Below, one piece after another: positions 62,619-64,000 of a stretch of 64,000 nucleotides of DNA (positions are counted from its first letter, which is position 1; each line of letters opens with the position of its first letter). The translations under genes and the position numbers were made by a program. Location of the stretch: contig NZ_CP015848.1 in the NCBI RefSeq assembly GCF_002105535.1, forward strand, positions 1,759,191 through 1,823,190, read 5' to 3'. The notes below the pieces were generated by a model. It was not told the origin of the DNA, searched no databases, and saw only the letters and a list, made by a program, of their open reading frames with translations. The stretch comes from Magnetospirillum sp. ME-1 (GTDB taxonomy: Bacteria > Pseudomonadota > Alphaproteobacteria > Rhodospirillales > Magnetospirillaceae).

Positions 62619-62667
62619 GTAACCTGGTTACTATCTTGTTGACCCGGACTCGCCGGAGTGGTAACCA
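62619..62667. promoter_or_regulatory. GTAACC dyads at XRE gene
   Basis: GTAACC-T-GGTTAC is a perfect dyad at 62619-62631, and a second copy of the half-site, TGGTAACCA, is at 62659-62667, facing TGGTTAC at 62625-62631. Both fit an autoregulatory operator pair for the small XRE protein. Confidence 0.65.
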
Positions 62668-62793
62668 GAGTACTAGCCTGAGGTGATCTCCTTAGGCAAG
62701 TCCGGCCGTGCTTTCCATTGCTCCGGCGGCTCACCCGTGGGCCGTCAACGGGCGGGGTTTGCCCGGCCTCCACCCCTCTCATGGAGGTTTCCC

Positions 62794-62985
62794 ATGGATG
62801 TGATCCTGATCTCGCCCAGAGGCCATGGCGGCCGTCTGCGCGAATGCCTCGACTGGCTGCAGCGCCTGCCCAACCGGCGGCTCCGGGTCGTCGACGACTA
62901 TGTGGATGGCGAGGGCCAGCATCGCTGCCACGTCACCCTCAACGACCGCACCACCGGCACGGAGGTGTCCCATGGCGCCGACTGA
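62794..62985 (+). CDS. small protein upstream of integrase
   Basis: The 63-residue product (starts MDVILISPRGHGGRLRECLD) has ATGGAGG before its ATG and overlaps the integrase start by 14 bp, so it is likely to be real. It is unrecognised: a strand, a helix, then VVDDYVDGEGQHRCHVTLND. It might be a directionality or accessory factor of the recombinase (inference). Confidence 0.55.
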   Translation: MDVILISPRGHGGRLRECLDWLQRLPNRRLRVVDDYVDGEGQHRCHVTLNDRTTGTEVSHGAD

Positions 62986-63952
62986 TCTCCCCCTGCCGGA
63001 TGACACCGCCGACCGCCTCGCCCTCTACCGGGCGGCATCAAAGGCCCCGGCGACCCGGCGGGCCTACCGCTCCGACTGGGCCCACTTCCAGGACTGGTGC
63101 AAGGAGAGCGACCATCCGTCCCTGCCCACCAGCGTGGACACCGTCTGCGCCTACCTCGCCTGCCATGCGGGGAAGCTCCGGGCCAGCACCCTGGATCGCC
63201 GCCTGGCGGCGCTGGCGGCCTACCACCGGGCTGCCGGCCATGCCTTCGATCCCGGCAACCACGAGATCCGCGCGGTGCTGTCCGGCATCCGCCGGGTGCA
63301 TGGGGCGCGGCCCCAGGGCAAGGAGGCGCTGACGCCCGACGACATGCGGGCCATGGTGGCGGGGCTGCCGCGCTCGCTGGCCGGAGCCCGCGACAAGGCG
63401 ATGCTGCTGCTGGGCTTCGCCGGCGGCTTCCGCCGCTCCGAACTCGCCGCTCTCGAAATCCCCATGCTCGACTTCCGGGCCGGCGGACTGGTGGTCTACC
63501 TGCCGGGCGGCAAGACAGATCAGGACGGGGCGGGCTCGCTGATCAAGGGGATCGCCTGCGCGACCGATGACGGCCCCTGCCCGGTGGCGGCGGTGAAGGA
63601 CTGGATCATGCGGGCGCATCTGTCCGAGGGTCCGCTGTTCCGACCCATCGACCGCTTCGGGCGGATCCAGGAGGCTGTCCTGCGTCCCCGGGCGGTGGCC
63701 CGCATCGTCTGCAAGGCGGCGGGACAGGCGGCCGAGGCGAGGGGACTGGCGGGCAAGCGGGCGCGGGCCTTCGTCGCCAGCCTGGGAGCCCATTCGCTGC
63801 GGGCCGGCTTCGCCTCCTCGGCGGCCATGGCGGGAGCGCCTGAATGGGCCATCCAGCGCCAGACCGGCCACCAGCGGCGGCAGACCCTGTGGCAGTACAT
63901 CCGCCCGGCGGATGCCCTGGCGACGGGTCGAATGGCGCGCACCGGCCTCTGA
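62972..63952 (+). CDS. tyrosine recombinase / integrase
   Basis: The 326-residue protein has an N-terminal SAM-like core-binding domain (ATRRAYRSDWAHFQDWCKE) and a catalytic domain with the first Arg in GGFRRSELAAL, the H-x-x-R pair in AHSLRAGF, the His in QTGHQRR and the Tyr nucleophile in LWQYIRPAD. All key residues are visible. It cuts and rejoins DNA at specific sites. It lies at the right side of the defence island and may have brought it in; no tRNA or att repeat could be identified. RBS GGAGG precedes the ATG at 62972. Confidence 0.88.
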   Translation: MAPTDLPLPDDTADRLALYRAASKAPATRRAYRSDWAHFQDWCKESDHPSLPTSVDTVCAYLACHAGKLRASTLDRRLAALAAYHRAAGHAFDPGNHEIRAVLSGIRRVHGARPQGKEALTPDDMRAMVAGLPRSLAGARDKAMLLLGFAGGFRRSELAALEIPMLDFRAGGLVVYLPGGKTDQDGAGSLIKGIACATDDGPCPVAAVKDWIMRAHLSEGPLFRPIDRFGRIQEAVLRPRAVARIVCKAAGQAAEARGLAGKRARAFVASLGAHSLRAGFASSAAMAGAPEWAIQRQTGHQRRQTLWQYIRPADALATGRMARTGL

Positions 63953-64000
63953 TCGGTCCGGCTCGGCGAGGCGGCGATCACGGGGGGGCAAGAGGTCCAT

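Noticed and set aside
63038..64000. Minus-strand gene starting at the right edge
   Set aside because: Antisense of the tyrosine recombinase, which has all its catalytic residues on the plus strand.

Overview
The window looks like chromosome of a high-GC alphaproteobacterium of the Rhodospirillales, most like Magnetospirillum or a close relative. This is an inference from gene content and codon style (assimilatory sulfate cluster with a cysN-cysC fusion, heme-copper oxidase operons, many sensor kinases). There is no rRNA marker in the window to settle it, and I see no tRNA, rRNA or CRISPR array.

Region 1 (1-9422, minus strand) is a five-gene signalling operon: FecR-domain protein, CHASE2 membrane adenylate/guanylate cyclase, a large exported TPR-CHAT (caspase-like) protein, a metallo-beta-lactamase fold enzyme fused to a cyclic-nucleotide-binding domain, and a lipoprotein. 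It contains both a maker and a likely reader of a cyclic nucleotide, plus a putative protease. Region 2 (9625-14435) holds a D,D-carboxypeptidase, an ABC transporter whose ATPase motifs are ruined, and a GH1 beta-glucosidase.

Region 3 (14497-24539, minus strand) is a respiratory block: TlpA-like thioredoxin, heme A synthase, a type-B-like terminal oxidase (IIa, II, I), heme O synthase, SCO1, an unusual cytochrome b/ferredoxin/MvhD fusion, and a second, divergent heme-copper oxidase pair. Region 4 (24624-29698) has a spermidine-synthase-like membrane protein, a small heat shock gene behind a ROSE-type RNA thermometer, and a coupled binding-protein/histidine-kinase pair. Region 5 (29858-35408) is the assimilatory sulfate cluster cysI-cysH-cysD-cysNC, followed by a divergent rhodanese gene and two cell-wall enzymes.

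Region 6 (38431-43846) is a Tn7-like element with matching 26-bp ends and a perfect 5-bp target duplication (CCCCT). It carries tnsA, tnsB with a replaced C-terminus, a TIR/transmembrane gene pair of Thoeris-like type cut by an internal deletion, an HTH gene and an HNH nuclease gene. No tnsC or tniQ remains. Region 7 (43811-51829) is core-like: a LolA-like protein, a hybrid histidine kinase, a NarL-type regulator, a degenerate GGDEF protein, purE-purK, DedA and a lytic transglycosylase.

Region 8 (51830-63952) is a defence island. A candidate small RNA and two matching operator-like dyads precede an eight-gene operon in which every junction overlaps: a half-size HsdS-like protein, HsdM, RhuM, HsdS, an unrecognised protein, a Ser/Thr kinase, HsdR and a YgjP-type metalloprotease-like protein. 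An XRE regulator with its own dyads and a tyrosine recombinase close the island. The best candidates for an undescribed system are this kinase-containing type I restriction operon, the cyclase/CHAT operon, and the Tn7-like element with its TIR cargo.
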